Source: Pseudomonadota bacterium
Lineage (GTDB): Bacteria > Pseudomonadota > Gammaproteobacteria > Xanthomonadales > Xanthomonadaceae
Direction of reading: 5' to 3'
Assembly (NCBI GenBank): GCA_018242425.1
Contig: JAFEBX010000015.1
Span: forward strand, 1 to 64,000
Length of the DNA stretch: 64,000 nt
Of the stretch, positions 54,342-63,301 are shown one piece after another. Position 1 is the first letter of the stretch. The number at the start of each line of letters is the position of its first letter. The position numbers were made by a program, and so were the translations under genes. The notes beneath the pieces were generated by a model, which searched no databases, was not told the DNA's origin, and was given only the letters and a program-made list of their open reading frames with translations.

Positions 54342-55501
54342 GCCAGCCCCAGCAGGCCGCGATAAAGATGGTCGTAGGCGCCGATCATCCGCAGCGAGGA
54401 AAATTCCTCGAGGACCATCCGCCGCGCACGCGCGCCCAACTCATTGCGACGACCGGCATCTCGCGCCAGCGACAACATGGCTTCGGCAAGCGCGGCCGGA
54501 TCATTCGCCGGCACCAGCACGCCATTGATGCCGGGCCTGACCAGTTGCAGGTTGCCGCCGACTGCCGTAGCGACCACCGGCAGGCCGCAGGCCATCGCTT
54601 CCAACAGTGCGTTCGACATGCCCTCCGACGACGATGCCAGCACCGCAACATCGCAAGCGGGAAGGAGATCGTCGACGCTGCTGACCGATCCCAGCAGGTC
54701 GATGTGTCGTGCAAGCCCGGTGTCGTCGACCTTGCGTCGGACATCATCGGCCATCGGACCGTCACCGGCGAACAGCAGGCGGACATCGGGGAGCTGGGCT
54801 TGCAACCGCGCGAACGCATCGACCAGCACCAGCGGGCATTTCACTTCCGAGAGACGGGCAACGCAGCAGAACACCACGGTTCCGGGATCGATGCCCAGCG
54901 CACTGCGGCGCGCACGGCGCCAGGCATCGTCGCGGGGCTGGAAACGTTCCGTGTCGACACCGTTGTGGATCACCGTGGCGCGCTCAGGTGGCAAGCGTTC
55001 GTGGCTCGCCAGCGCGTCGATGATCTGGCGTGCCGGTGCGATCACCCGGTCGAAGCGATGGTTGAGCAGCCGGAAGGCGCGCTTCAGGCGACCGCTCTTC
55101 TTGAAACCCATGTCACGACGATTGGAGATGTGGACCACGCCATGCCGTTTCGGCAGCAATGCGTTCAGGACATCGGCTTTTTCGTGCTGGGATTGCACGA
55201 TGCTGTAGCGTCCGCTCGACACCAGGCGTCGCAACACCTGGTAGGCGCGCAGTCCGCCACGACCATAGACCGCCGCAACCGGAACGCGCACGATCCGAAC
55301 CCCCGGCATGGGCAATGGCTGCTCGGGCGGATCGAACGCAAGTTCGACCACGGTGACCGCGTAGCGATTGCGGGGCAGCCCACGCAACAGGTTGCGCAGG
55401 AACTGCTCGCTGCCGCCGGTGATGGAAAGACTGGTATCCGTCACTACCAGCAATCCAGCCGGAGACTCAGGGCTGGTAGCCGACGTAGAAGACGATTCCA
55501 T
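54338..55501 (-). CDS. Glycosyltransferase family 4
   Basis: A 387-residue GT-B enzyme with ITGGSEQFLRNLLRGLPRN near the start, VQSQHEKADVLNALLP, VIHNGVDTERFQP, FCCVARLSEVKCPLVLVDAF, LFAGDGPMADDVRRKV and the donor motif ASSSEGMSNALLEAMACGLP (E-x7-E). The start at 55501 overlaps the barrel gene by 35 bases; a longer frame to 55567 would run further into it. Donor and acceptor are unknown. Confidence 0.9.
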   Translation of the reverse strand: MESSSTSATSPESPAGLLVVTDTSLSITGGSEQFLRNLLRGLPRNRYAVTVVELAFDPPEQPLPMPGVRIVRVPVAAVYGRGGLRAYQVLRRLVSSGRYSIVQSQHEKADVLNALLPKRHGVVHISNRRDMGFKKSGRLKRAFRLLNHRFDRVIAPARQIIDALASHERLPPERATVIHNGVDTERFQPRDDAWRRARRSALGIDPGTVVFCCVARLSEVKCPLVLVDAFARLQAQLPDVRLLFAGDGPMADDVRRKVDDTGLARHIDLLGSVSSVDDLLPACDVAVLASSSEGMSNALLEAMACGLPVVATAVGGNLQLVRPGINGVLVPANDPAALAEAMLSLARDAGRRNELGARARRMVLEEFSSLRMIGAYDHLYRGLLGLA

Positions 55502-56798
55502 TCTCTTTGAAATTCTGGACTTGGATCGGCGTCCTGCGGACGCGGTGCTGGAGATCGACGCGAGCACTCCAGTGCGTGTTCCAGCGATAGCCGAGACCGG
55601 TCCCGATGAACTGGTTGCGATCGACGCCCGGTTGGCTGATCAGCGTGCGCCGGAAAGCGGCGGCATAGGCATTCACCGTCCAGGTCGGGCTCAGGCGCCA
55701 CGCGCCTGAAATGCTGCCGAGTACCGCGTTCCAGCCTTCGCCGCCGACGTGGATCGGGGTGGCGCGGTCGCTTTCGAGTTCCGCGTTCAGGGTCAGGCGA
55801 TCGGAACGGTAGTCGTAATGCAATTGCGCCCGGCGATCGCGATAGACCTGCGGCGTCACCACGCCCTCGTTGTTGAGGAAATCCTGGATCAGGACCGAGC
55901 GATCATCGAGGCTGTGCGTAATCACGTCCTCGGTGGTGTCGGCGTACTGCTGGGTCAGGCGCAGGCGCAGCGTGTGGTTCGGGCGTGGATTCCACGCGGT
56001 ATCGAAACGGATGAACGGCCCGGAGGATTTCGCATTGATCGCCGGGATATCGGCGCGCGACCAGCCGAGGTCGGCCTGCAGCTGGATCGTGCGCATGCGG
56101 GTGTCATAGCGCACGAAGGCGCTCTCGCGTCGATAATCGTTCGCCTTCGAGCGTTCGGCGAAATTGACCCGTTCAGTGCTGACCGCTGCACTGATCGAAC
56201 GATTCGGCGAAATGTCGTGATCGATGCTCCCCGACAGCAGGTATTGCTGGCCGTCGATTTCGTGGGTCTTTTCGGCGAGGCTGTTGCTCATGCGCAGATC
56301 GAAGCGCATGCGGGTGGTGGGCGACAGGCGCGCCACCCAGGTCGGGCCCGCGACGAAGACATTGATCTGCTGCACGTTGGCCGGGTTGTAGGACACCAGG
56401 CTGTCGACCGGGCGCCGGGTCAAATGGTCGGCGGCCATGAATTCGAAACGGCCCGGCGATATCACCCAGTTGGCTTGAGCGGCGAGGGCGCCACGCGCAC
56501 CATTCTGGAAAGTACCTTGCGTGTAGTCGAGGTATTGCGCGGTCCCGCGTGCTGCCAGCCGGAACTTGCTGGAGTTCCGCCGCACGTCGAACGTCAGCGT
56601 CGGTGCGATGACCCAGTCATCCTGCTCATTCTCGGGAACCAACCCGATGTTGTCGCTGTGGAGCAGCGAGACGCCCAGCTGGTAGTCGATGCTGTTCTGG
56701 ACGGTCTGCGCGGCAACCGGAGCCGATCCAATGGCTGCCAGCAATGCTGCCGCGAGTATGGTTGGACGCCAGGAATCCATTCGGCGTGTATGTCGCAC
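55467..56798 (-). CDS. Outer-membrane beta-barrel of the exopolysaccharide locus (PEP-CTERM-associated type)
   Basis: A 443-residue exported protein. The signal peptide ends at PVAAQ (about residue 30). The mature chain is built of alternating strands (RFEFMAADHLTRRP, MRFDLRMSNSL, HTLRLRLTQQYAD, SARVDLQHRVRR) and finishes with aromatic-rich ENGIVFYVGYQP, as in beta-barrel proteins. The position directly after the chain-length and ATPase genes is that of the outer-membrane protein of exosortase-type loci (TIGR03016-like, from memory) or EpsL. It could help the polysaccharide pass the outer membrane. It follows the ATPase gene by 3 bases. Confidence 0.82.
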   Translation of the reverse strand: MRHTRRMDSWRPTILAAALLAAIGSAPVAAQTVQNSIDYQLGVSLLHSDNIGLVPENEQDDWVIAPTLTFDVRRNSSKFRLAARGTAQYLDYTQGTFQNGARGALAAQANWVISPGRFEFMAADHLTRRPVDSLVSYNPANVQQINVFVAGPTWVARLSPTTRMRFDLRMSNSLAEKTHEIDGQQYLLSGSIDHDISPNRSISAAVSTERVNFAERSKANDYRRESAFVRYDTRMRTIQLQADLGWSRADIPAINAKSSGPFIRFDTAWNPRPNHTLRLRLTQQYADTTEDVITHSLDDRSVLIQDFLNNEGVVTPQVYRDRRAQLHYDYRSDRLTLNAELESDRATPIHVGGEGWNAVLGSISGAWRLSPTWTVNAYAAAFRRTLISQPGVDRNQFIGTGLGYRWNTHWSARVDLQHRVRRTPIQVQNFKENGIVFYVGYQP

Positions 56799-56801
56799 GG
56801 T

Positions 56802-57515
56802 TCACCCCATGTCGTTGAAAACGACGCCTGCGAATTTTTCCGGTGGGAATTGCTGGACGGCACGGGCGATGGTTTCCGCGGTGTTCATCGCGTAACCGGT
56901 CACCAGCACCACGACGTCGGCCATTTCGGCCAGGATGCGCGCATCCGGCGAGGATTCCACCGGCGGCGCGTCCAGGAACAGATAGCGATTGGCGTAGTGG
57001 CTGCGCAAGGAATCGACAAGCAGGCGCATGCGCGGGGTCGCCAACTGCTCCGCGCTGTTTTCGCGCGGTGGTCCGGCCGGGACAAGGCCCAGGCGTGGCA
57101 CGCCGGTGTCGTGGATCAGTGGCGCGAGGTCTTCGACCTCGCCTTGCAGATAGCCGCCGAGGTGGGCATTGCCCATCTCGATGCGCATGACCGCGTGCTG
57201 CGAGGGATGGCGCAGGTCGCAGTCGAGCAGCAACGCGGTGCGGGCGTCATCGAAGGCGAATGCCGCGGCGAGGTTGCGGGCGACGAAACTGCTGCCGCAA
57301 CCGGCCGAGACCGGTGCGATCAGGGTGACGAAATTGCCATCCATCATCGACAGCAGTTTCGTCCGCAGGTCACGGAAGGCATCGACTTCCGGTTGCGCCA
57401 CGCTGGCGCGATAGATCGTGCTGCGCTCGCGTAGCTGGGTAGGCGTCAGCGTCTTGCCCGGCGTCCGCATCAGGGCCTGGTCGCGCTGGCTCTGGAATGT
57501 TCCGGAATCCATCAC
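56802..57515 (-). CDS. CpsD/CapB-like ATPase of the chain-length system, with altered Walker A
   Basis: A 237-residue cytoplasmic protein with the fold of bacterial tyrosine kinases of the Wzc/CpsD/exosortase group. The first half has YRASVAQPEVDAFRDLRTKL. The P-loop position reads APVSAGCGSSFVARNLAAAF: the Lys expected in GxGKS/T is Ser. Walker A' (LLLDCDLRHPS) and the later LFLDAPPVESSPDARILAEM then ADVVVLVTG are intact. No Tyr-rich tail is seen. ATP hydrolysis and autophosphorylation may be lost, leaving a structural partner of the Wzz-like protein, whose gene overlaps by 4 bases. Confidence 0.85.
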   Translation of the reverse strand: MMDSGTFQSQRDQALMRTPGKTLTPTQLRERSTIYRASVAQPEVDAFRDLRTKLLSMMDGNFVTLIAPVSAGCGSSFVARNLAAAFAFDDARTALLLDCDLRHPSQHAVMRIEMGNAHLGGYLQGEVEDLAPLIHDTGVPRLGLVPAGPPRENSAEQLATPRMRLLVDSLRSHYANRYLFLDAPPVESSPDARILAEMADVVVLVTGYAMNTAETIARAVQQFPPEKFAGVVFNDMG

Positions 57516-59101
57516 AAGCCTCCCGCGCGGAACAACGCCAATACGCCATAGACCATCGGCACCGACAGGAACAGGCTTGCGGCGAGCGCCCCTTGCCGCA
57601 GCATCGACGCCCGGCTGGCGCGCGTGCGATAGCGCGGGGTGACACCGAGCAGCGGCACCGCCGACAGCGTTTCCACCTGGTCGGGCGAGCGCAGCTTCTG
57701 GTCGAACTTCACCATCGCCAGGAGCAGGCCGAGCGGCAGCAGCAATGCCACCGCCAGGCTGGCGATCGCCACATGCATCAGGCGCAGGCCGCTGGCGCGC
57801 ACCGGTACAAGGGCCGGTTCCTGCACGCGGAAGCTCATGCCGCGATGGCCTTCGTCGAGGTTCATCGACAACCGGGCGTTCTCGCGGCGCTTCAGCAGGT
57901 CCTGGTAGAGATCGCGATTGACTTCGTAATCGCGGGTGAGTTCGGCGAGGGCGCTGGCAGCCGCAGCGATGCCGCGGTTCTGCGCCATCACGCCTCCCAG
58001 CAATTCCTCAGCAGTGTTGCGCCGTGCCGCGATCGATGCACTGTCGCTGCGGGCAGAAGCCAGCTTGCTGCGCAGCTCGCCATAGAGCGGGTTGATCGCG
58101 CTGGTGCTCTCGAGCGACGAGCCGCCCTGGGCCGCAACCGTCTTGCTGCGCAATTCCGCATTCTTGAGCTGCGTCTGCAGGTCATCAAGCTGGTGGTTGA
58201 TGCGCACCACGTCCGGGTACTGATCGGTGTACGTCAGCAGCAGCTTGGAGCGCTCGGTCATCAGGTCGGCCATCTGCGCGCGAATCTGTCCTTCGCGCGT
58301 CTGCACGGCGCTGACTTCGCTCTCGTTGCCGAGTTCGGTCTTGATCGCGGCTTCCTTCGAACGCGCGTTCTGCAGGTCCATGTCGGCGGCATCGACTTGG
58401 TGGCGCAGGTCGGCGATGCGGGTATTGACCTCGGTTTCCACGCCGGGGCGGGCATCGGGGTTGGCGGAGCGATAGGCTTCGAGGCGCGCTTCCGACTGTT
58501 CGAGCTTGTCGTGGTAGGTCTTGACCTGCGCGTCGATGAACTGGAAAGCCTCGCGGCTCTCGCGTTCCTTGGCCGCCAGGCTTTCGCTGATCACCTGGTC
58601 GCCCAATGCCTTGGTGACCACGTAGGCGCGATGCGCATCCGAATCGGAATACTCGATCTGGATCAGCTTCTCGCCGGTATCGATCTGCGTGCGGCTCTTG
58701 ATCTGCTCGATCAGGCGATCCTGCTCGACCGGGCTCGGATGGCTGTCCATCCAGCCACCCACCTTGAGGATTTCATGCATCACCTTGTTGCTGAAGGCGA
58801 CTTCCTTGGCCAGCGCCGCGCGATCGGCCACCGCAGTCGGCACCGCGCGACCTTCCATCAGCGGGCGGATGATGTTGCTGTCCTCAACGACAATGGTCGT
58901 CCGCGATGCGTACTTCTTCGGCAACATGATCCCGACGGCGAGGCCGAGCAGGGCGATGCCCGCGAAGATGGCCGCGTAGCGCACCGGGCGGCGGCCGAAA
59001 TCCTTGACCACGCCACGCAACAGTTCATGCGGAGTGATTGCGGTTTCGCGCAGTTGCAGGGAAGGGGCGGCAACGCCGCCCGACAACATCGGAACACTCA
59101 T
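57512..59101 (-). CDS. Chain-length determinant (Wzz/GumC-like) protein
   Basis: A 529-residue inner-membrane polysaccharide co-polymerase. Membrane segments lie at about residues 42-59 (YAAIFAGIALLGLAVGIML) and 435-460, with a further hydrophobic C-terminal segment. Between them is a large periplasmic domain with long coiled coils (KLEQSEARLEAYRSANPDAR; LMTERSKLLLTYTDQYPDVV) and a PxxP-like stretch before the second segment. It has the size and pattern of the exosortase-system chain-length protein. It controls polymer length together with the following ATPase. Start overlaps the export lipoprotein's stop (ATGA). Confidence 0.92.
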   Translation of the reverse strand: MSVPMLSGGVAAPSLQLRETAITPHELLRGVVKDFGRRPVRYAAIFAGIALLGLAVGIMLPKKYASRTTIVVEDSNIIRPLMEGRAVPTAVADRAALAKEVAFSNKVMHEILKVGGWMDSHPSPVEQDRLIEQIKSRTQIDTGEKLIQIEYSDSDAHRAYVVTKALGDQVISESLAAKERESREAFQFIDAQVKTYHDKLEQSEARLEAYRSANPDARPGVETEVNTRIADLRHQVDAADMDLQNARSKEAAIKTELGNESEVSAVQTREGQIRAQMADLMTERSKLLLTYTDQYPDVVRINHQLDDLQTQLKNAELRSKTVAAQGGSSLESTSAINPLYGELRSKLASARSDSASIAARRNTAEELLGGVMAQNRGIAAAASALAELTRDYEVNRDLYQDLLKRRENARLSMNLDEGHRGMSFRVQEPALVPVRASGLRLMHVAIASLAVALLLPLGLLLAMVKFDQKLRSPDQVETLSAVPLLGVTPRYRTRASRASMLRQGALAASLFLSVPMVYGVLALFRAGGL

Positions 59102-59730
59102 AGCACCCGCTCCGGAACCGAAACGACGTCGCCCGAAGTCAAGGTGTAATTGGTGCCGAGATCGCCCTTGTTGAGGATCTGGTCGAGGCGGACGCGATAG
59201 TTGCCGCCGGGGTTGTTGTCCTTGGGCCGACGATGCAGTTCGGTGCGATCGGGCGCGGCGAATTCGGTGACGCCACCCGCGGCGAGAACGGCATCCAGCA
59301 CCGTCATGCCTTGGCGCCACGGCACCGAAACCGGGTTGCGCACAGCGCCGGTGACGCGTACCCGCGACAGATATTCATGACTGCGCAGCTCGGTCAGGAT
59401 CACCGCGACCTGCGGATCACGCACATATGCGGTCAGCTTCTGCTTGATGTCGTCAGCGACCTGTTCGGGCGTGCGACCGGCGGCGGTGACGTCGCCAATC
59501 AGTGGCACCGAGATCTTGCCGTCGGGACGTACCGGTACGGTGATGCCGAGTTCCGGATTGCGCCAGACCGACACCTGGACGATATCGTCCACGCCGATCA
59601 GATAGGCTTTGACTGCCTGCGTGGCATCCGTCGGCGGAGCACCAGCTTGAGTGCCGGCTCCGGTAGTGGCGCACGCGGAAAGGAAAATCATGCACAGTAC
59701 TGTGCATGCCAAACGTAGCATCCTGCTCAT
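59098..59730 (-). CDS. Polysaccharide export outer-membrane lipoprotein (Wza/BexD type)
   Basis: A 210-residue lipoprotein with signal MSRMLRLACTVLCMIFLSAC (lipobox LSAC). The poly_export domain starts at AYLIGVDDIVQVSVWRNPEL then GITVPVRPDGKISVPLIGDV, and the SLBB domain includes RVRVTGAVRNPVSVPWRQGM then TVLDAVLAAGG. It forms the periplasmic/outer-membrane part of the export channel. It is short for Wza (379 aa) but normal for exosortase-type loci, in which a separate barrel follows. GGAG lies 7 bases before the ATG. It is the first gene of the eleven-gene minus-strand operon. Confidence 0.93.
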   Translation of the reverse strand: MSRMLRLACTVLCMIFLSACATTGAGTQAGAPPTDATQAVKAYLIGVDDIVQVSVWRNPELGITVPVRPDGKISVPLIGDVTAAGRTPEQVADDIKQKLTAYVRDPQVAVILTELRSHEYLSRVRVTGAVRNPVSVPWRQGMTVLDAVLAAGGVTEFAAPDRTELHRRPKDNNPGGNYRVRLDQILNKGDLGTNYTLTSGDVVSVPERVL

Positions 59731-59753
59731 GGCTTGCTCCTTGCAACATGGCG

Positions 59754-59782
59754 AATTTACACCCGCCCGCAAGTCCCGGCAA
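59754..59782 (-). promoter_or_regulatory. Putative sigma-70 promoter of the exopolysaccharide operon
   Basis: Minus strand: TTGCCG (59782-59777), a 17-base spacer and TAAATT (59759-59754), giving a start near 59747 and a short leader with GGAG before the export lipoprotein ATG. Four of six bases match in each hexamer. Confidence 0.4.
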
Positions 59783-59842
59783 GTAGGGGTTTTCTGATCT
59801 TGCGAAGCGCATTCACCATCGCCTGGCGACAACAATCTCGAA

Positions 59843-59848
59843 TAAAAT
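59843..59848 (+). promoter_or_regulatory. -10 element of galE, possibly leaderless
   Basis: TAAAAT ends exactly 7 bases before the galE ATG, the same geometry as at clpS. No Shine-Dalgarno sequence is in the gap, so initiation may be leaderless. No good -35 seen. Confidence 0.4.
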
Positions 59849-59855
59849 CAAAGTC

Positions 59856-60875
59856 ATGAAGATCCTCGTCACCGGTGGAGCCGGGTACATCGGCAGCCAT
59901 TCATGTATTGAATTGGCCGCATCAAATCATCAGGTTGTGATCCTCGACAACCTCTGCAATGCGTCACCGTTCTCAGTTGCGCGTGCGGAAAAACTCGCTG
60001 GAGTGCGATTTCCACTGCTCCAGGTCGATCTTCGTGACGCCGAAGCGCTCCATCAGGTGTTCAAGCGCGAACGCTTCGACGCCGTCGTCCACTTCGCCGC
60101 CCTCAAGGCGGTCGGCGAGTCGGTGGAAAAGCCGCTCGACTACTTCGACAACAACGTCGGCGGCAGCATCCATCTGTTGCAGGCGATGCGCGCGCACGGC
60201 TGCAAGCGCCTGGTTTTCAGTTCGTCGGCCACCGTTTACGGCAATCCAGACAGCGTACCGGTCAAGGAGGACGCGCCGCTGCGGGTGACCAACCCCTACG
60301 GGCGCACGAAACTGATGATGGAAGACATGATCCGCGACGCGTGCGCGGCGGATCCGGGATTCAGCGCGATCCTGCTGCGTTATTTCAATCCGGTGGGTGC
60401 ACATCCCTCCGGGGACATCGGGGAAGACCCCCGCGACATCCCCAACAACCTGATGCCCTACATCTGCCAGGTCGCCGTCGGGCGGCGCGAACGCCTCAGC
60501 GTGTTCGGCGGCGACTGGCCGACGATCGACGGCACCGGCGTGCGCGACTACATCCACGTGGTCGATCTGGCGCGCGCGCATGCCGATGCGATCAACACGC
60601 TGGAACATGCGCATCACGCGGCGACCACGCTCAATCTCGGAACCGGGCAGGGTGTCAGCGTGCTGCAACTGGTACGCGCCTTCGAAGAGGCGAGCGGACG
60701 CAAGGTACCCTACGAGATCGTTGCGCGCCGTGCCGGCGATGTTGCCGAGGTCTATGCCGATCCGCAGCGGGCCCGTGACGTCATCGGCTGGCAGGCCACG
60801 CGCGGCGTCGATGCAATGTGCGCCGACGCCTGGCGCTGGCAGTCTCGGAATCCGGATGGATACAGTGACGCCTGA
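59856..60875 (+). CDS. galE: UDP-glucose 4-epimerase
   Basis: Interconverts UDP-Glc and UDP-Gal (possibly also the N-acetyl forms). The 339-residue SDR-extended enzyme has the NAD-binding MKILVTGGAGYIGSHS, the catalytic Ser in FSSSATVYGNP, YxxxK as NPYGRTKLMME, and VGAHPSGDIGEDPRDIPNNL then MPYICQVAVG, all standard for GalE. It supplies a sugar precursor for the adjacent exopolysaccharide genes and is transcribed away from them. The stop lies 3 bases from the convergent epimerase gene. Confidence 0.95.
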   Translation: MKILVTGGAGYIGSHSCIELAASNHQVVILDNLCNASPFSVARAEKLAGVRFPLLQVDLRDAEALHQVFKRERFDAVVHFAALKAVGESVEKPLDYFDNNVGGSIHLLQAMRAHGCKRLVFSSSATVYGNPDSVPVKEDAPLRVTNPYGRTKLMMEDMIRDACAADPGFSAILLRYFNPVGAHPSGDIGEDPRDIPNNLMPYICQVAVGRRERLSVFGGDWPTIDGTGVRDYIHVVDLARAHADAINTLEHAHHAATTLNLGTGQGVSVLQLVRAFEEASGRKVPYEIVARRAGDVAEVYADPQRARDVIGWQATRGVDAMCADAWRWQSRNPDGYSDA

Positions 60876-60878
60876 TCG

Positions 60879-61892
60879 TCAGACCTTGTAGTAGTCGCGG
60901 TACCACTCGACGAAGTTGCGCACACCGGTTTCGATCGGCGTCGCCGGCTTGTAACCGGTGTCGCGCTGCAGGGCGGTGACATCCGCAAACGTGTCGGGCA
61001 CGTCGCCGGGCTGCAACGGCAGCATGCGCATCTCGGCCTTGCGTCCGAGCGCGTCTTCCAGCACCTCGATGTAGCGCAAAAGTTCCACCGGCTGGCTGTT
61101 GCCGATGTTGTAGACGCGGTAGGGTGCGGTCGACGATGCCGGCGTCGGCTGCAGCGGGTCGTAGGCCGGATCGGGGCCGGGCACATGGTCGAGGGTACGG
61201 ATGATGCCCTCGACGATGTCGTCGATGTAGGTGAAATCGCGGCTGTGACGGCCGTTGTTGAAGACTTCGATCGGTTCGCCGGCAAGGATCTTGCGGGTGA
61301 ACAGGAACAACGCCATGTCCGGGCGTCCCCACGGTCCGTAGACGGTGAAGAAGCGCAGGCCGGTGGTCGGGATGTCGTAGAGATGGCTGTAGGTATGCGC
61401 CATCAGTTCGTTGGCCTTCTTGCTGGCCGCGTACAGGCTCACCGGATGATCGACGCTATCCTCGACCGCGAACGGCAGCTTGCGGTTGGCGCCGTAAACC
61501 GAACTCGACGATGCGTACACCAGGTGCTCGCAGCCGAAATGGCGGCAGGCTTCGAGGATGTTGAGGAATCCGACGATATTGCTGTCGATGTAGGCGCGGG
61601 GATTTTCCAGCGAATAACGCACGCCGGCCTGCGCCGCCAGTGCGACTACGCGATCAGGCTTGAATTCCTTGAACGCACGATCGACCGCTTCGCGGTCCTC
61701 GAGGTCGCCGCGCACGAAGGTGAAGCCGGGCTTGCCTTCGAGCAGTGCGAGGCGCGCTTCCTTCAGGGTGGGGTCGTAATAATCGTTGAGATTGTCGAAC
61801 CCCAGGACTTCATCGCCGCGTTCGAGCAGGCGATGGCTGAGGGTCGACCCGATGAATCCGGCGGCACCGGTGACGAGGATTTTCATCGTCAT
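60879..61892 (-). CDS. NAD-dependent epimerase, UDP-glucuronate 4-epimerase (CapI/LspL) type
   Basis: A 337-residue extended [23 protein letters not shown] binds [22 protein letters not shown] is characteristic of the UDP-GlcA 4-epimerase branch. YASSSSVYG and YAASKKANE hold Ser and YxxxK. It probably makes UDP-galacturonate (or the N-acetyl analogue) for the polysaccharide. The start overlaps the dehydrogenase stop by 4 bases, so oxidation and epimerisation of the same sugar nucleotide are encoded together. A second ATG (61886) gives MKILVTG. Confidence 0.92.
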   Translation of the reverse strand: MTMKILVTGAAGFIGSTLSHRLLERGDEVLGFDNLNDYYDPTLKEARLALLEGKPGFTFVRGDLEDREAVDRAFKEFKPDRVVALAAQAGVRYSLENPRAYIDSNIVGFLNILEACRHFGCEHLVYASSSSVYGANRKLPFAVEDSVDHPVSLYAASKKANELMAHTYSHLYDIPTTGLRFFTVYGPWGRPDMALFLFTRKILAGEPIEVFNNGRHSRDFTYIDDIVEGIIRTLDHVPGPDPAYDPLQPTPASSTAPYRVYNIGNSQPVELLRYIEVLEDALGRKAEMRMLPLQPGDVPDTFADVTALQRDTGYKPATPIETGVRNFVEWYRDYYKV

Positions 61893-63193
61893 AGCCTGTC
61901 ATTGGCGAAGCCCGCGGGCAAGCGCTGGCTGACATCGAAGACGACGTGGTCGTGCTTGCCGAGCGACTTCACCCATTCCGCGCCGCGCTCGAGGAACTCG
62001 CGATGCGGCACCGCGAACACGATGGCGTCGTACTCGCCGGCGACCGGCTCCACCAGCAGGTCGAGCCCGTATTCGTGATGTGCTTCCTCGGCGTCGACGC
62101 GCGGATCGAAGACGTCGATGTCGAGGTGGTAATGACGCAGTTCGTCGATTACGTCGACGACGCGGGTATTGCGCAGGTCCGGGCAGTCGGGCTTGAAGGC
62201 CAAGCCGAGCACCAGCACGCGGGCATCCACCAGGTTGATCTTCTCCTGCGTCATCAGCTTGACCACGCGCCGCGCCACGTGCGAGCCCATGCCGTCGTTG
62301 ATTCGACGGCCGGACAGGATCACCTGTGGCTGGTAACCGATCTGCTGGGCCTTGTGGGTGAGGTAGTAGGGATCGACGCCGATGCAATGGCCGCCAACCA
62401 GTCCCGGCTTGAACGGCAGGAAGTTCCATTTGGTGCCGGCGGCGGCCAGCACTTCGCCGGTATCGATGCCGAGGCGATGGAAGATCAGCGACAGCTCGTT
62501 GATGAGCGCGATATTGAGGTCGCGCTGGGTGTTCTCGATCACCTTGGCCGCTTCCGCCACGCGGATGCAGGAGGCCTTGTGGGTGCCGGCAGTGATGATG
62601 CTGCCATAGAGGCGATCGATCAGTTCGGCGGCTTCCGGCGTCGAGCCCGAGGTCACCTTGAGGATGGTTTCGAGCCGATGCTCGTGATCGCCGGGGTTGA
62701 TGCGTTCCGGGCTGTAGCCGGCGAAGAAATCACGATTGAACTTCAGGCCCGAGACCTGCTCGATGATCGGCACGCAGACTTCCTCGGTCGCGCCGGGATA
62801 GACCGTCGATTCGAACACCACCACGGCGCCGGGCGAGATCGCGCGGCCGACGGTGCGGCTCGCCGATTCCAGCGGACGCAGGTCGGGACGCTTGGCGTCG
62901 TCGATGGGCGTCGGCACGGTGACGATGAAAACGTTGCAATCGCGCAGGTCGGCTTCGTCGCTGCTCAGGCGCAAGCGGGTGGCGGTGGCGAATTGGTCTG
63001 CGGATGTTTCATAGGTGCGGTCGTGGCCGTCGCGCAACTCGCTGATACGGCGTTGCTGGATGTCGAATCCCAGCGTGGGGTAGCGCTTGCCGAACGCGAC
63101 TGCAAGCGGCAAGCCGACATAGCCCAACCCGATCACGGCGAGTCGGACCTCGTCGAGATCCATGAGGGGGTGTGTGGTCATTTCCTTTGGCAT
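61889..63193 (-). CDS. tviB: Nucleotide sugar dehydrogenase, TviB/WbpA-like (UDP-HexNAc 6-dehydrogenase)
   Basis: Oxidises the C6 hydroxyl of a UDP-sugar to a uronate with 2 NAD+. The 434-residue protein has [37 protein letters not shown], the Lys/Asn stretch [20 protein letters not shown] and the catalytic Cys in [19 protein letters not shown]. That last stretch matches TviB and WbpA rather than plain UDP-glucose dehydrogenases, favouring UDP-GlcNAc or UDP-GalNAc as substrate. Several starts are open (63202, 63193, 63181, 63163); 63193 is chosen for AGGA eight bases upstream. Confidence 0.9.
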   Translation of the reverse strand: MPKEMTTHPLMDLDEVRLAVIGLGYVGLPLAVAFGKRYPTLGFDIQQRRISELRDGHDRTYETSADQFATATRLRLSSDEADLRDCNVFIVTVPTPIDDAKRPDLRPLESASRTVGRAISPGAVVVFESTVYPGATEEVCVPIIEQVSGLKFNRDFFAGYSPERINPGDHEHRLETILKVTSGSTPEAAELIDRLYGSIITAGTHKASCIRVAEAAKVIENTQRDLNIALINELSLIFHRLGIDTGEVLAAAGTKWNFLPFKPGLVGGHCIGVDPYYLTHKAQQIGYQPQVILSGRRINDGMGSHVARRVVKLMTQEKINLVDARVLVLGLAFKPDCPDLRNTRVVDVIDELRHYHLDIDVFDPRVDAEEAHHEYGLDLLVEPVAGEYDAIVFAVPHREFLERGAEWVKSLGKHDHVVFDVSQRLPAGFANDRL

Positions 63194-63301
63194 TTTGTCC
63201 ATCCTAGACTTTAGGCACACGAAGTTAACAGGGGTGCAGTGTAACCTTGCCGGTTCGCACGCACTTCCCCCAAGGCCGATCGGCTTCAGGAGCCCCTCTT
63301 G

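Noticed and set aside
24859..63193. Exosortase gene or PEP-CTERM sorting signals in the exopolysaccharide region
   Set aside because: Looked for because the neighbours are of that type. No protein with the exosortase membrane pattern and no C-terminal PEP motif followed by helix and basic end was found.
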